Part shown: one piece after another, positions 1 through 6,377 of the stretch
How positions within the stretch are numbered: position 1 is the stretch's first letter
Layout of the letters: each line of letters opens with the position of its first letter
Assembly: GCA_040758525.1 (NCBI GenBank)
Contig: JBFLVQ010000222.1
Location: 1 to 12,861, forward strand
Source: JBFLVQ01 sp040758525
GTDB taxonomy: Bacteria > Acidobacteriota > Blastocatellia > Chloracidobacteriales > JADJPF01
DNA: 12,861 bases
Reading direction: 5' to 3'
Made by a program: the position numbers and the translations under genes
The notes under the pieces: model-generated
The model's database searches: none
Told to the model about the DNA's origin: nothing
What the model saw: only the letters and a program-made list of their open reading frames with translations

Positions 1-431
1 AAGCAGATGGTTCAGAAGTAGCTTTTGTCTCGTTGAAGAACTTCAATGTGGCGATCTCTAGTACGGCTGGTAATACTGCGGCAACCAACAATATTGATGC
101 ATTGCAATCACCAACAGCAGCCAGTGGTGCAACTCTTACAGGAGGCGCAGCAGGTGCTCAATCTGCCTTACAAGCAATTAAAGCTGCGGTCGCCTCATTA
201 GGAACAGTGCAAGGCAGAGTCGGTACAGGTCAAAACAATCTGGCCCAGGCAATCGATCTGGCTACCTCTCAGCTAGCCAGTTTCCAGGCAGCCGAATCTG
301 CCATTCGTGATGCTGATGTAGCCTCAGAAGCTTCTAACCTAGCGCGTCTGTCCACATTGCAACAGGCTGGTGTGGCGGCGCTGGCACAGGCTAATCAGTC
401 GAGCCAAGCGCTGTTATCGCTACTACGATAG
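1..431 (+). CDS. Flagellin, C-terminal part (5' end outside window)
   Basis: Filament subunit exported by the flagellar type III system and polymerised outside the cell. The frame is open from base 3 to the stop at 429-431, giving about 142 residues with no start in the window. The last 60 or so residues are the conserved C-terminal D0/D1 helix of flagellins: a segment reading QAAESAIRDADVASEASNLA, then LQQAGVAALAQANQSSQALL and the terminal LSLLR. Before it, a helix with GTVQGRVGTGQNNL corresponds to the usual D1 'G..QNRL' region. The upstream Ala/Thr/Gly-rich stretch is the end of the variable domain. A hairpin with a nearby T-run follows (478-518), so the gene probably has its own transcript end. 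Seen directly: the conserved C-terminus. Inferred: the missing N-terminal two thirds. Identity as flagellin is secure; the exact symbol (fliC, flaA or similar) cannot be chosen. Confidence 0.95.
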   Translation, partial: ADGSEVAFVSLKNFNVAISSTAGNTAATNNIDALQSPTAASGATLTGGAAGAQSALQAIKAAVASLGTVQGRVGTGQNNLAQAIDLATSQLASFQAAESAIRDADVASEASNLARLSTLQQAGVAALAQANQSSQALLSLLR

Positions 432-453
432 TAGCAAGACTTATTTGCAGAAG

Positions 454-477
454 CCCCATAGGCAATGGTCAATGGGG
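454..477 (+). other. Small inverted repeat just upstream of the terminator-like hairpin
   Basis: CCCCAT at 454-459 pairs with ATGGGG at 472-477 across a 12-nt loop. It lies directly before the stronger hairpin at 478-506 and does not overlap it, so both could form in one transcript. It could stabilise the 3' end of the flagellin mRNA. Function is inferred; only the pairing is seen. Confidence 0.35.
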
Positions 478-518
478 GCGGTCTCGACCCACAACGTCGA
501 GGCCGCATACATCTTTTT
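478..518 (+). terminator. Probable Rho-independent terminator after flagellin
   Basis: GCGGTCTCGAC at 478-488 pairs with GTCGAGGCCGC at 496-506. The stem is 11 bp with a single U-G wobble and a 7-nt loop. After a 5-nt spacer comes a T-rich stretch at 512-518 (TCTTTTT). This fits an intrinsic terminator for a highly expressed flagellin gene, although the T-run is offset from the stem. It could instead be a partial terminator allowing some read-through into flaG, or a 5' leader structure of flaG. Confidence 0.6.
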
Positions 519-554
519 AACCCGCTCTTAGGCGAGAGAATGGGAAGGTGATAA

Positions 555-923
555 ATGTTTAGCGAATTAGCTAGTGTGGTGCAAATAACATCTGTCAACA
601 AGACATTGTCAGAAAATAGATTGCCTGTGCGAGGAGAAAGTCCTGCGCAAACTCAATCTCAACCCCAAACTCAACCACCTGCAGAGAATAGATCTCAAGC
701 TCCAGAAGAGATTGAACAAGCATTGGGAACACTTAATCAGGTTATCGAGCCAGTAGGAATATCGCTTAAATTCACTCAAGACGAAGCCAGTAAGACAATG
801 GTAATCGAGCTCATTGATCAGAGTAATGGACAGATTTTACGCCAGATTCCTAGCGAAGCGATGCTACGCCTATCTGCTTCCCTCAGTAAATTGAAGGGCC
901 TGGTTGTTGATCAACGTATCTAA
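555..923 (+). CDS. flaG: FlaG family flagellar protein
   Basis: Small cytoplasmic or exported protein of 122 residues in the FlaG family. In several bacteria FlaG influences flagellar filament length; its biochemical role is poorly defined. The first ~45 residues are a variable, Gln/Pro-rich linker (repeated QTQ/QPQ). The conserved part, residues ~50-122, has two strands, LKFTQDEASKTMVIELID and the NGQILRQIPSEA motif, followed by a terminal helix. The NG.ILRQIP.E motif is typical of the family. The start is supported by a GGGAAGGTG ribosome-binding site at 542-550, 4 nt upstream. It is followed after 14 bp by fliD, the usual flaG-fliD-fliS order. The Gln/Pro linker is short and repetitive but otherwise nothing is odd. 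Confidence 0.93.
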   Translation: MFSELASVVQITSVNKTLSENRLPVRGESPAQTQSQPQTQPPAENRSQAPEEIEQALGTLNQVIEPVGISLKFTQDEASKTMVIELIDQSNGQILRQIPSEAMLRLSASLSKLKGLVVDQRI

Positions 924-937
924 GAAGAGGACACTCT

Positions 938-2329
938 ATGGTAAATGCGACGAACTTTAGCGGTGTAGGTAGCGGTATTGATTTCGGAGTAATTACTGAC
1001 GCAATCATTGCTGCGCGCAGTCGTCCACTCAGACAACTGACAACTAAACAATCAGAACTACGTGGTCGCGCCGATGCACTTAGACAACTTAACACTAAAC
1101 TGATCGCATTTAAGGAAGCCACTAGTGTACTCACAGATCGAACCATTGCTACTGGTAAATCGACCAGCAGCAGCGCTACGACAGTTGCCAATGCAACTGC
1201 TAGCGATACGGCAGCGGTGGGCACAATTAACCTACAAGTTGTCAGACTGGCTAGCAAACTTACACAAGCCTCACGCAGCTATACATCAGCACAAGCAACC
1301 GTTCTTGCTGATGGCGCAACTAGCGCGACATTTGAACTACGTAAAGGTGGCGCAAGTAGTGGGACAGCTATTACGATAGATTCGACCAATAACACTCTCA
1401 CAGGTTTGCGGGATGCAATTAATGGTGCTAAGGCTGGTATAACCGCTTCCATTATTGATTTGACTGGTGATGGCAGCCAACAACAACTAGTACTTACTTC
1501 TGCTGAGACTGGTGCGGCTGGACGCGTCGAACTTGTTGAAACTACCAGCACAGGTACCGCCGCCAGTATTAACCTACGTACGCTTAACCCTAATAGCGGG
1601 CTTACTAGCGATCTAAATGCATCATTAAAGATCAATGGTCTGGAAATAACTCGCTCAAGCAATACGGTCTCTGATGCCGTGACTGGTGTTACTCTTAACT
1701 TACAATCAACAGGCAGTACAGATATTACTATCTCCAACAATAGTGCTACGCTGAGAAGCAAAATTGATAGCTTTGTCGGAACTTTCAACGATCTACAAGA
1801 GTTTATTAACTCACAATTCAAAGCTGATGCGCAAGGGAAGCCAACGGGAATATTGGCCAGTGATTCAATATTACGTACAGTACAAGCAGAGCTACGTAAT
1901 GCTGTCGATGCTGCTGCCCCTACATCAGGCGGCACCTTTAGCCAATTTAGTCAAATTGGTATTAGTCGCAACAAAGAAGGAAAACTAGCGATAGATCAAA
2001 CTCTCTTTACCGACAAACTACGTAATGCGCTGAGCGATGTACAGGCGCTTTTTTCCGGCGCTGCAGAGGGCAATAGTGGCTTGGCAAACAGTATTGATAA
2101 GATCGGTAGTGGCCTCAGTGACAATGTAACATCGACAATAAGTGGATTTGATGCTTCTGTGACAAGAATTGATAAAAGTATTGCTGCGCAACAAGCGCGT
2201 CTTAATGCGCTTCGCACCTCCCTCAGCCGACAGTTTGCCATTGCCGATGCGGCAATCGGTCAACTCAATGGACAAAATACTGCTCTATCTAATGTTCTTA
2301 AATCTCTTGAGCCAAGCACAAAGAGTTAA
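938..2329 (+). CDS. fliD: Flagellar filament cap protein FliD (HAP2)
   Basis: Filament cap protein of 463 residues. It is exported through the flagellum and sits at the filament tip as an oligomer, guiding flagellin folding and insertion. The N-terminal FliD_N region (residues ~1-100) begins with the family-typical GVGSGIDFGVITDAIIAARS and a long helix. The middle (~100-270) is Ser/Thr-rich beta structure, which matches the variable cap-surface domains. The C-terminal FliD_C region (~270-455) contains the conserved FNDLQEFINSQF helix, the FSQIGIS motif, the KLAIDQTLF motif and a terminal coiled-coil helix (about residues 410-460). Length is within the usual 430-550 range. An AAGAGGA ribosome-binding site lies about 8 nt before the ATG. 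The gene sits 14 bp after flaG and 80 bp before fliS, whose product chaperones flagellin. Confidence 0.96.
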   Translation: MVNATNFSGVGSGIDFGVITDAIIAARSRPLRQLTTKQSELRGRADALRQLNTKLIAFKEATSVLTDRTIATGKSTSSSATTVANATASDTAAVGTINLQVVRLASKLTQASRSYTSAQATVLADGATSATFELRKGGASSGTAITIDSTNNTLTGLRDAINGAKAGITASIIDLTGDGSQQQLVLTSAETGAAGRVELVETTSTGTAASINLRTLNPNSGLTSDLNASLKINGLEITRSSNTVSDAVTGVTLNLQSTGSTDITISNNSATLRSKIDSFVGTFNDLQEFINSQFKADAQGKPTGILASDSILRTVQAELRNAVDAAAPTSGGTFSQFSQIGISRNKEGKLAIDQTLFTDKLRNALSDVQALFSGAAEGNSGLANSIDKIGSGLSDNVTSTISGFDASVTRIDKSIAAQQARLNALRTSLSRQFAIADAAIGQLNGQNTALSNVLKSLEPSTKS

Positions 2330-2334
2330 CTGCG

Positions 2335-2350
2335 GGACTAAAGTCCTTTT
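2335..2350 (+). other. Short palindrome with T-run (REP-like or weak terminator)
   Basis: GGACT at 2335-2339 and AGTCC at 2342-2346 are complementary, so a GGAC/GTCC stem with a TAAA tetraloop can form, followed directly by TTTT (2347-2350). It starts 6 bp after the fliD stop. The stem is too short for a strong terminator. The 'GGGACTAAAGTCC' form resembles short dispersed palindromes of some bacterial genomes, which cannot be tested within one window. Confidence 0.4.
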
Positions 2351-2361
2351 GCTATCTGCCG

Positions 2362-2382
2362 ATATGTTTAATAACAACATAT
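2362..2382 (+). other. Perfect 7-bp inverted repeat in the fliS leader
   Basis: ATATGTT at 2362-2368 and AACATAT at 2376-2382 are perfect reverse complements around a 7-bp spacer. They lie 27 bp before the fliS start, between fliD and fliS. The symmetry would suit a dimeric regulator site or an AU-rich RNA hairpin; neither is shown by the sequence alone. Confidence 0.4.
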
Positions 2383-2409
2383 AGATTAAGTTAAGGTTGA
2401 GGATACAGT

Positions 2410-2796
2410 ATGTACGGGAGTTCAAAAGCGGCCTCTTTATATAACAAGGTTTCTAATCTGGAGACTAATCGATTGCAACAGATAGTTATGCTCTATGATG
2501 GAGCAATCAAGTTCTTACGACTAGCAGCAACGGATATCGAAGCTAAAGATATCAATGCAAAAGCTGAGCATATCGATAGAGCACTAGACATATTGAATTA
2601 CCTACAGTCAATACTGGATTATCAGCACGGTGCTGAGGTCGCACAGACATTAGATATTTTCTACACTACTATTATGACAATGGTGCTAAAGGCCAGTCTG
2701 CAATTGGATGCTGGACAGGTACGACGCGCCGCAGATCTGTTAGTACCGGTATGTGAAGCCTGGGCAATCAATGCAGCTGCCCTACCAGCAAAATAG
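2410..2796 (+). CDS. fliS: Flagellar export chaperone FliS
   Basis: Cytoplasmic chaperone of 128 residues. It binds the C-terminus of newly made flagellin, stops it polymerising in the cell, and delivers it to the export gate. The protein is nearly all helical. It starts with the family signature of a Tyr near residue 10 (SLYNKV) and 'LQQIVMLYDGAIKFL', and carries a central 'NAKAEHIDRALDILNYLQSI' helix. The segment 'LDIFYTTIMTMVLKASLQ' follows, which corresponds to the usual 'L..LY.Y....L..AN'. Length matches the family (about 125-135). A weak SD-like TTGAGGA lies ahead of the ATG. The next gene begins 31 bp past the stop, and both chaperones are probably cotranscribed with fliD. Confidence 0.94.
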   Translation: MYGSSKAASLYNKVSNLETNRLQQIVMLYDGAIKFLRLAATDIEAKDINAKAEHIDRALDILNYLQSILDYQHGAEVAQTLDIFYTTIMTMVLKASLQLDAGQVRRAADLLVPVCEAWAINAAALPAK

Positions 2797-2827
2797 TGGC
2801 ACAGTGCTAGGAGAAGATTTCAAGTAT

Positions 2828-3268
2828 ATGCCTACCAACCCTTCTGATGCGCGGATAGAATCGGTAATGGAAATATTGGTTGCGCAGTGTAGCGATCTAG
2901 AGGCTCTACTAGCGCTTGCGCGTAACGAGACACTGGCAGTAGAGAAACGAGATTTTGAACAACTGCTGGCGGTAGTTAATCAACGGGCTACATTAGGAGA
3001 ACGGTTGGAGGTCTATCATCGTCAATTAGCAGAATTGCGTGCCAGCCTGGGCACGACCATTGAGCCAGCATTAAGTAGTAATGTGGCAGCACAAACAGCA
3101 GCACTAGTGGCTGAGATCAAACGCCAAGATGACACTACTCGGCCACTTTTGCTTGCCGCACATACAGAAGGGCTGAAAGAGACCTTGCGCCTAGATCGTA
3201 CACAAAGGAATTTACGCGCTTATTCGGACCACCAGGCGTCATCTATTGCCTGCGATAAGCGTATCTAA
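2828..3268 (+). CDS. FliT/FlgN-like flagellar export chaperone
   Basis: Predicted cytoplasmic helical protein of 146 residues from the ATG at 2828. FliT-type chaperones escort the cap protein FliD and FlgN escorts the hook-junction proteins. Here the position right after fliS favours a FliT-like role, but the sequence does not settle which. Visible features are a long amphipathic helix with 'LEALLALARNETLAVEKRDFEQLL' character, split by 'VNQRATLGERLEVY', and a C-terminal helix rich in Lys/Arg/Leu ending in ACDKRI. The heptad-like Leu/Ala/Glu pattern suggests a helical bundle. I prefer the 2828 ATG because AGGAGAAG at 2809-2816 lies upstream (11-nt spacing). A GTG at 2753 in the same frame would overlap fliS by 44 bp and has no clear ribosome-binding site. 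It is followed by a 164-bp spacer, so it likely ends the filament block. Confidence 0.75.
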   Translation: MPTNPSDARIESVMEILVAQCSDLEALLALARNETLAVEKRDFEQLLAVVNQRATLGERLEVYHRQLAELRASLGTTIEPALSSNVAAQTAALVAEIKRQDDTTRPLLLAAHTEGLKETLRLDRTQRNLRAYSDHQASSIACDKRI

Positions 3269-3432
3269 AAGTTAAAGTGTCAAAAACACGATAAGCTCTG
3301 TCGAACTGTCGTCGGTTAATTACAAATATAGTTCTTTCTGCATCTGGCTAACCCTGCTAAGTCTCTATATTGCTTACAAATTAATATCGATCTCCGACGG
3401 CACAAAGATTGCTCTAGGTAAGGAAGGTTATT
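3269..3432. other. Non-coding spacer upstream of fliL
   Basis: This is the largest gap inside the flagellar region (164 bp). It is AT-rich, holds no credible ORF, and separates the filament block from the fliL-flhB block, so it probably carries the promoter of the latter. A tiny GTGT/ACAC hairpin occurs at 3277-3289. I could not find a convincing sigma-70, sigma-28 or sigma-54 promoter. A good ribosome-binding site (AGGAAGG, 3421-3427) sits at its end. Confidence 0.5.
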
Positions 3433-4358
3433 ATGTCAGAAAAAGTGGAAAAAGCAGAAAAACCGGAAACAGGGGGTCCTAATGGGCCATCTGGAACAGC
3501 TACGCCAAGTCCTGCAGGCAAAAGCAAGCTGTTGATGATTGTGATTGCCATTGCTGCATTGATGGCAGGCGGCGCAGGCAGCTTCTACTACTTTCAGACG
3601 GTAAAGGCTAAATCAACGGCTAGCAAAGATGAAAAAGCAAAGTCGAAGGATGCAGAGAATGCTGATGCTGAGACTAGCGAAGAGAATAACTCAGAAGATT
3701 CAGAAGATTCAGANNNNNNNNNNNNNNNNNNNNNNNNNNNNNNNNNNNNNNNNNNNNNNNNNNNNNNNNNNNNNNNNNNNNNNNNNNNNNNNNNNNNNNN
3801 NNNNNNNNNNNNNACTACTTTCAGACGGTAAAGGCTAAATCAACGGCTAGCAAAGATGAAAAAGCAAAGTCGAAGGATGCAGAGAATGCTGATGCTGAGA
3901 CTAGCGAAGAGAATAACTCAGAAGATTCAGAAGATTCAGAAGATTCAGAGGATTCAGAATCAGAATCAGAATCAGAATCAGAATCGACCGATAAGAAGAG
4001 AGATAAGAATAAAGTTAATATGCTGGCCCTCTTACCTAAAGATAATAATGTTAAGCGTGTGATTGAACTGCAACCATTTGTATTAAATCTGGCTGATCAG
4101 GATGCAAATCGGTTTTTACGTCTGAGTCTGAGTTTAGGCATTGTCGAAGGTGGAGAGGGAGAGAAACCGGATCAGGTCTTTATCTCAAGAGTGCGTAATG
4201 CACTGCTGGCAGTGCTGATGACTAAGACCTCAAATGAGATTCTCAGTTTAGAAGGAAAAATAGCTTTACGTAAGGAACTGCTCAAAGCAGTAAGACAAGC
4301 AGCTAAAGAGCCACAAGTACAGGCAATCTATATTACTGAACTGATCATACAGCGCTGA
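3433..4358 (+). CDS. fliL: Flagellar basal body-associated protein FliL (interrupted by an assembly gap)
   Basis: Single-pass inner-membrane protein whose periplasmic domain forms a ring around the stator and supports motor torque. The start is set by AGGAAGG 5 nt before the ATG. Residues ~1-32 form a cytoplasmic charged/Pro-Gly tail, and ~33-56 a membrane helix (LLMIVIAIAALMAGGAGSFY). A long Lys/Glu/Ser/Asp linker follows, ending in SED and SE repeats. The conserved domain after 4020 has 'IELQPFVLNLADQDANRFLRL', 'VRNALLAVLMTKTSNEI', and 'ALRKELLKAV' through the 'VYFTEF'-like YITELIIQ end. One hundred N split the gene and put the two halves in different frames. Removing the duplicated 127 bp plus the N run (227 bases) gives a continuous 232-residue protein. 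Read naively, it would be miscalled as a truncated N-terminal piece plus a 112-residue piece starting at 4020. The exact repeat number in the linker is uncertain. Confidence 0.92.
3587..3713 (+). repeat. 127-bp direct duplicate, left copy (contig-end overlap)
   Basis: The bases are identical, position by position, to 3814-3940 and stop exactly at the N run. The copy encodes the end of the FliL membrane helix and the start of its acidic linker. An identical overlap directly flanking a fixed-length N run is the signature of two contig ends that were scaffolded without being merged. Confidence 0.95.
3714..3813. other. Assembly gap of exactly 100 N
   Basis: The run of N is exactly 100 long, the conventional placeholder for a gap of unknown size. 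It falls in the acidic linker of fliL next to a microsatellite. The flanking 127-bp identity means the true gap is probably negative, i.e. the ends overlap and no bases are missing. Confidence 0.98.
3814..3940 (+). repeat. 127-bp direct duplicate, right copy (contig-end overlap)
   Basis: This copy repeats 3587-3713 exactly and begins immediately after the N run. Continuing from it, the frame used by FliL reads on to 4358. Fusing the copies keeps that frame, because 227 removed bases bring positions after the gap back into register with the 3433 start. Confidence 0.95.
3918..3983 (+). repeat. Compound microsatellite encoding (SED)4(SE)5
   Basis: Four 9-bp units (TCAGAAGAT three times, then TCAGAGGAT) at 3918-3953 are followed by five perfect TCAGAA units at 3954-3983. 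In the FliL frame these encode four Ser-Glu-Asp and five Ser-Glu repeats in the periplasmic linker. Both unit lengths are multiples of three, so slippage would change linker length without breaking the frame. The repeat explains why assembly broke here. Some repeat units may be over- or under-counted. Confidence 0.9.
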
Positions 4359-4364
4359 GAGCTT

Positions 4365-4661
4365 ATGAATGATTCTAACCTGCAAGATATAGTCTCTATC
4401 AATGCCGCTGATATTAAAGCCTGGCAAGATTTTCTCGATCTTTTTATACCGATAACCATTGAGCTAGGACGAACTAAAATGACAGTAGCAGATATCCTGG
4501 CAATCGAAGCAGAGACTGTCATACAGCTCCCACGCTCGACTGGCGAAGGTGTAGACGTAATTGCTGGCGATCAATGTATCGCACGCGGTGAAATAATTAC
4601 CATAGAAGATCGTACTGGTGTACGACTGAGCGAAGTAACTACGCCTAAACAGAAATATTAG
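4365..4661 (+). CDS. fliN: Flagellar motor switch protein FliN
   Basis: C-ring component of 98 residues at the cytoplasmic face of the basal body. It helps set rotation direction and docks the export ATPase complex. Residues ~25-95 form the SpoA/FliN fold: 'IPITIELGRTKMTVADILAI' followed by 'VIQL', then the GEGVDVIAGDQCIARGEI turn and 'GVRLSEV'. The first 25 residues are short, so this is a minimal FliN without the extended N-terminus of some homologues and without a CheC/FliY phosphatase part. It starts 6 bp after the fliL stop, so the two are probably translationally coupled, and no strong ribosome-binding site is visible. fliM, which commonly lies between fliL and fliN, is absent here. Confidence 0.93.
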   Translation: MNDSNLQDIVSINAADIKAWQDFLDLFIPITIELGRTKMTVADILAIEAETVIQLPRSTGEGVDVIAGDQCIARGEIITIEDRTGVRLSEVTTPKQKY

Positions 4662-4699
4662 ACCTATGAAAAAACTGGTAGTGAGAAAGTGAGCAGTAG

Positions 4700-5311
4700 A
4701 TGAGGTTCTGCCAGATTCGTGCAATAACAGTCATTATGGCGATAGCGATTACGGTCGGGTTCTCGCTCTCGCCAGTGGCAGCACAATCAACACCCGAAGA
4801 GAGTGTAAATGGTAGTACGTCGGATCAACAGGCTACTGCGCCTGTTACTGAGAGTGATGATCGACTGCCATTTATGAGTGAAGATCGATTGAACACTAAT
4901 CACGATCAGGCCAGTGGTCTGGCGATCGTCGCTCGCACAGGTGGCTCACTAGCACTGATTATCGGCCTGCTAATTGTAGCAATGTGGTGTCTCAAACGTT
5001 ATGGAGGAGCCCGTTTTGGCACACAATCAGCAGATGCGCCATTGTCAATCTTAACAACCATACCGATTGGAGATCGTCGTGCATTAACAGTAGTACGATT
5101 TGGAGGAAAAACTCTTCTGATCGGCTCGACACCTACATCAATAAATGTGTTAGCTAGCAATGAGACAGAGAGTGCTGCTGATACGACAGCTTTAGAACCA
5201 GTGAACCGCTCTGTCGCTGAAGTATTGCTGACTGGTGAAGCAGATCGCTTCGATGAAGAATTGACGGCTGCACAAACAGCCTATGACTCTTCACATAAGT
5301 GGGAGAAATAA
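4700..5311 (+). CDS. fliO: Flagellar biosynthesis protein FliO
   Basis: Inner-membrane assembly factor of 203 residues that helps build the FliP5-FliQ4-FliR1 export gate. An N-terminal hydrophobic segment with a signal-peptide-like end (residues ~8-28, ending SPVAAQS) is followed by a polar, low-complexity region. A membrane helix lies near residues 73-98 (VARTGGSLALIIGLLIVAMW, then a basic CLKRYG). The conserved FliO domain after it includes 'LSILTTIPIGDRRALTVVRFG' and 'KTLLIGSTPTSINVL', and the tail is acidic. The start is uncertain: the ATG at 4700 has only a weak AAAGTGAG upstream (4686-4693), but the signal peptide fits this start. It is placed between fliN and fliP as in many flagellar operons. 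Confidence 0.9.
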   Translation: MRFCQIRAITVIMAIAITVGFSLSPVAAQSTPEESVNGSTSDQQATAPVTESDDRLPFMSEDRLNTNHDQASGLAIVARTGGSLALIIGLLIVAMWCLKRYGGARFGTQSADAPLSILTTIPIGDRRALTVVRFGGKTLLIGSTPTSINVLASNETESAADTTALEPVNRSVAEVLLTGEADRFDEELTAAQTAYDSSHKWEK

Positions 5312-5341
5312 TCAGCAAGGAGAAATGGGAGCAACACAAGC

Positions 5342-6067
5342 ATGATTACTTATATATTTGCTTTGGCAGATCCTATTAATGCTTCCACAACATCAACGAC
5401 ATTACCATCTATAATATCTCAAGCAGCACAAACATCTACTAGCACATCTCTGCCTGTACAGATTATTCTGCTACTAACTTTACTAAGCTTTATTCCTGCT
5501 ATCCTGATCTCGATGACCTGTTTTACCCGCTTGATTGTAGTCTTCCATTTTTTACGACAGGCTATTGGCACACAAGAGACTCCCAACAATCAAGTGCTCA
5601 TTGGTCTAGCACTCTTTCTAACAATATTTATTATGTCGCCCGTAGCAGTACGTATCAATAATGAAGCCTTACAACCGCTGATTGCCCAGCAGATCGGTTT
5701 TAATGAATCGCTTCAACGAGCAGTAGTACCATTACGAGCTTTTATGCTTAAACACACTCGTGAACGCGATCTAGCATTTTTTGTGCGTCTTTCTGGTGCG
5801 CCACGCCCTCGTAGAGCCGAAGAGGTAAGTTTCTCATCGCTGGTGCCGGCCTATATGATTTCAGAACTGAAAACAGCCTTTCAGATAGGTTTTGTACTCT
5901 TTATTCCTTTTCTGGTAATCGATCTGGCCGTCTCTTCTGTGTTGTTATCGATGGGTATGATGCAACTGCCACCTGTGATCGTATCAACACCACTAAAATT
6001 GCTTCTCTTTGTAATGGTGGATGGTTGGCACCTGATTATCAGTTCGCTTGTGAAGAGTCTGTTATGA
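5342..6067 (+). CDS. fliP: Flagellar type III export gate protein FliP
   Basis: Core membrane protein of the flagellar export channel; five copies assemble with FliQ and FliR. The protein is 241 residues, the usual length. A polar Ser/Thr-rich N-terminal stretch precedes membrane segments near 40-65 and 88-105. The family signatures follow: 'RAFMLKHTRERDLAFF' and the highly conserved 'VPAYMISELKTAFQIGFVLF' with 'IPFLVIDLAVSSVLLSMGMM' and the 'LPLKLLLFV'-like end. GGGAG at 5327-5331 (10 nt from the ATG) supports the start. An AAGGAG is also present further upstream. fliQ begins 30 bp after the stop, and fliP-Q-R-flhB is the standard export-gate order. Confidence 0.97.
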   Translation: MITYIFALADPINASTTSTTLPSIISQAAQTSTSTSLPVQIILLLTLLSFIPAILISMTCFTRLIVVFHFLRQAIGTQETPNNQVLIGLALFLTIFIMSPVAVRINNEALQPLIAQQIGFNESLQRAVVPLRAFMLKHTRERDLAFFVRLSGAPRPRRAEEVSFSSLVPAYMISELKTAFQIGFVLFIPFLVIDLAVSSVLLSMGMMQLPPVIVSTPLKLLLFVMVDGWHLIISSLVKSLL

Positions 6068-6097
6068 CGATCTGTTAATAAACTAAGGAGGACGGCT

Positions 6098-6367
6098 ATG
6101 TCCGATGCCTTGGTACTGGCGTTGATGCGCTATGCTTTAGAAACACTTCTATGGATAACGGGACCATTACTGGCGGTGGCAATAGTGGTAGGAATTATTG
6201 TTAGTCTAATTCAGAACCTGACATCCATTCAGGATCAAACCTTCTCATTCGCACCTCGCGTAGCAGTGATTCTGGTAGTCTTTCTTTTTGTCTTTCCTTG
6301 GTTGCTACGGGTATTGCTCACTTTTACCGCAGCACTATTCAGTGATTTTACTCCTTACGTAAAATAG
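6098..6367 (+). CDS. fliQ: Flagellar type III export gate protein FliQ
   Basis: Small two-helix membrane protein of 89 residues, matching the family length exactly. It surrounds the FliP/FliR core of the export gate. Helix 1 spans about residues 13-37 (WITGPLLAVAIVVGIIVSLI), then comes the conserved loop QNLTSIQDQTFSFAPRV with its typical 'Q..TSIQ.QTL.F.PK' pattern, then helix 2 near 51-78. A strong AAGGAGG ribosome-binding site (6085-6091) lies 6 nt before the ATG, the best in the operon. That suits a subunit needed in several copies per gate. Confidence 0.97.
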   Translation: MSDALVLALMRYALETLLWITGPLLAVAIVVGIIVSLIQNLTSIQDQTFSFAPRVAVILVVFLFVFPWLLRVLLTFTAALFSDFTPYVK

Positions 6368-6377
6368 TAGGGTAACT

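Noticed and set aside
1279..1935. A 218-codon open frame on the minus strand inside fliD
   Set aside because: It lies entirely antisense to a clear fliD, shows no recognisable domain, has hydrophobic low-complexity composition typical of antisense frames, and has no ribosome-binding site.
3273..3294. Flagellar sigma-28-like elements (TAAAGTGT and CACGATAA) upstream of fliL
   Set aside because: The two elements resemble the consensus, but the spacer is only 6 bp instead of about 11, so this is unlikely to work as a sigma-28 promoter.
3587..3940. A biological tandem duplication within fliL
   Set aside because: The copies are 100% identical, stop exactly at a 100-N placeholder, and only a merged version preserves the reading frame, so an assembly artefact is simpler.
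3856..4062. A 68-codon frame after the gap, rich in Lys/Gln/Asn
   Set aside because: It is the wrong frame of the fliL linker microsatellite; the FliL frame is continuous once the duplicated contig ends are merged.
4666..4692. Eight-codon mini-ORF (MKKLVVRK) between fliN and fliO
   Set aside because: It has no ribosome-binding site and is too short to judge. It might be a leader peptide for fliO, but nothing supports this.
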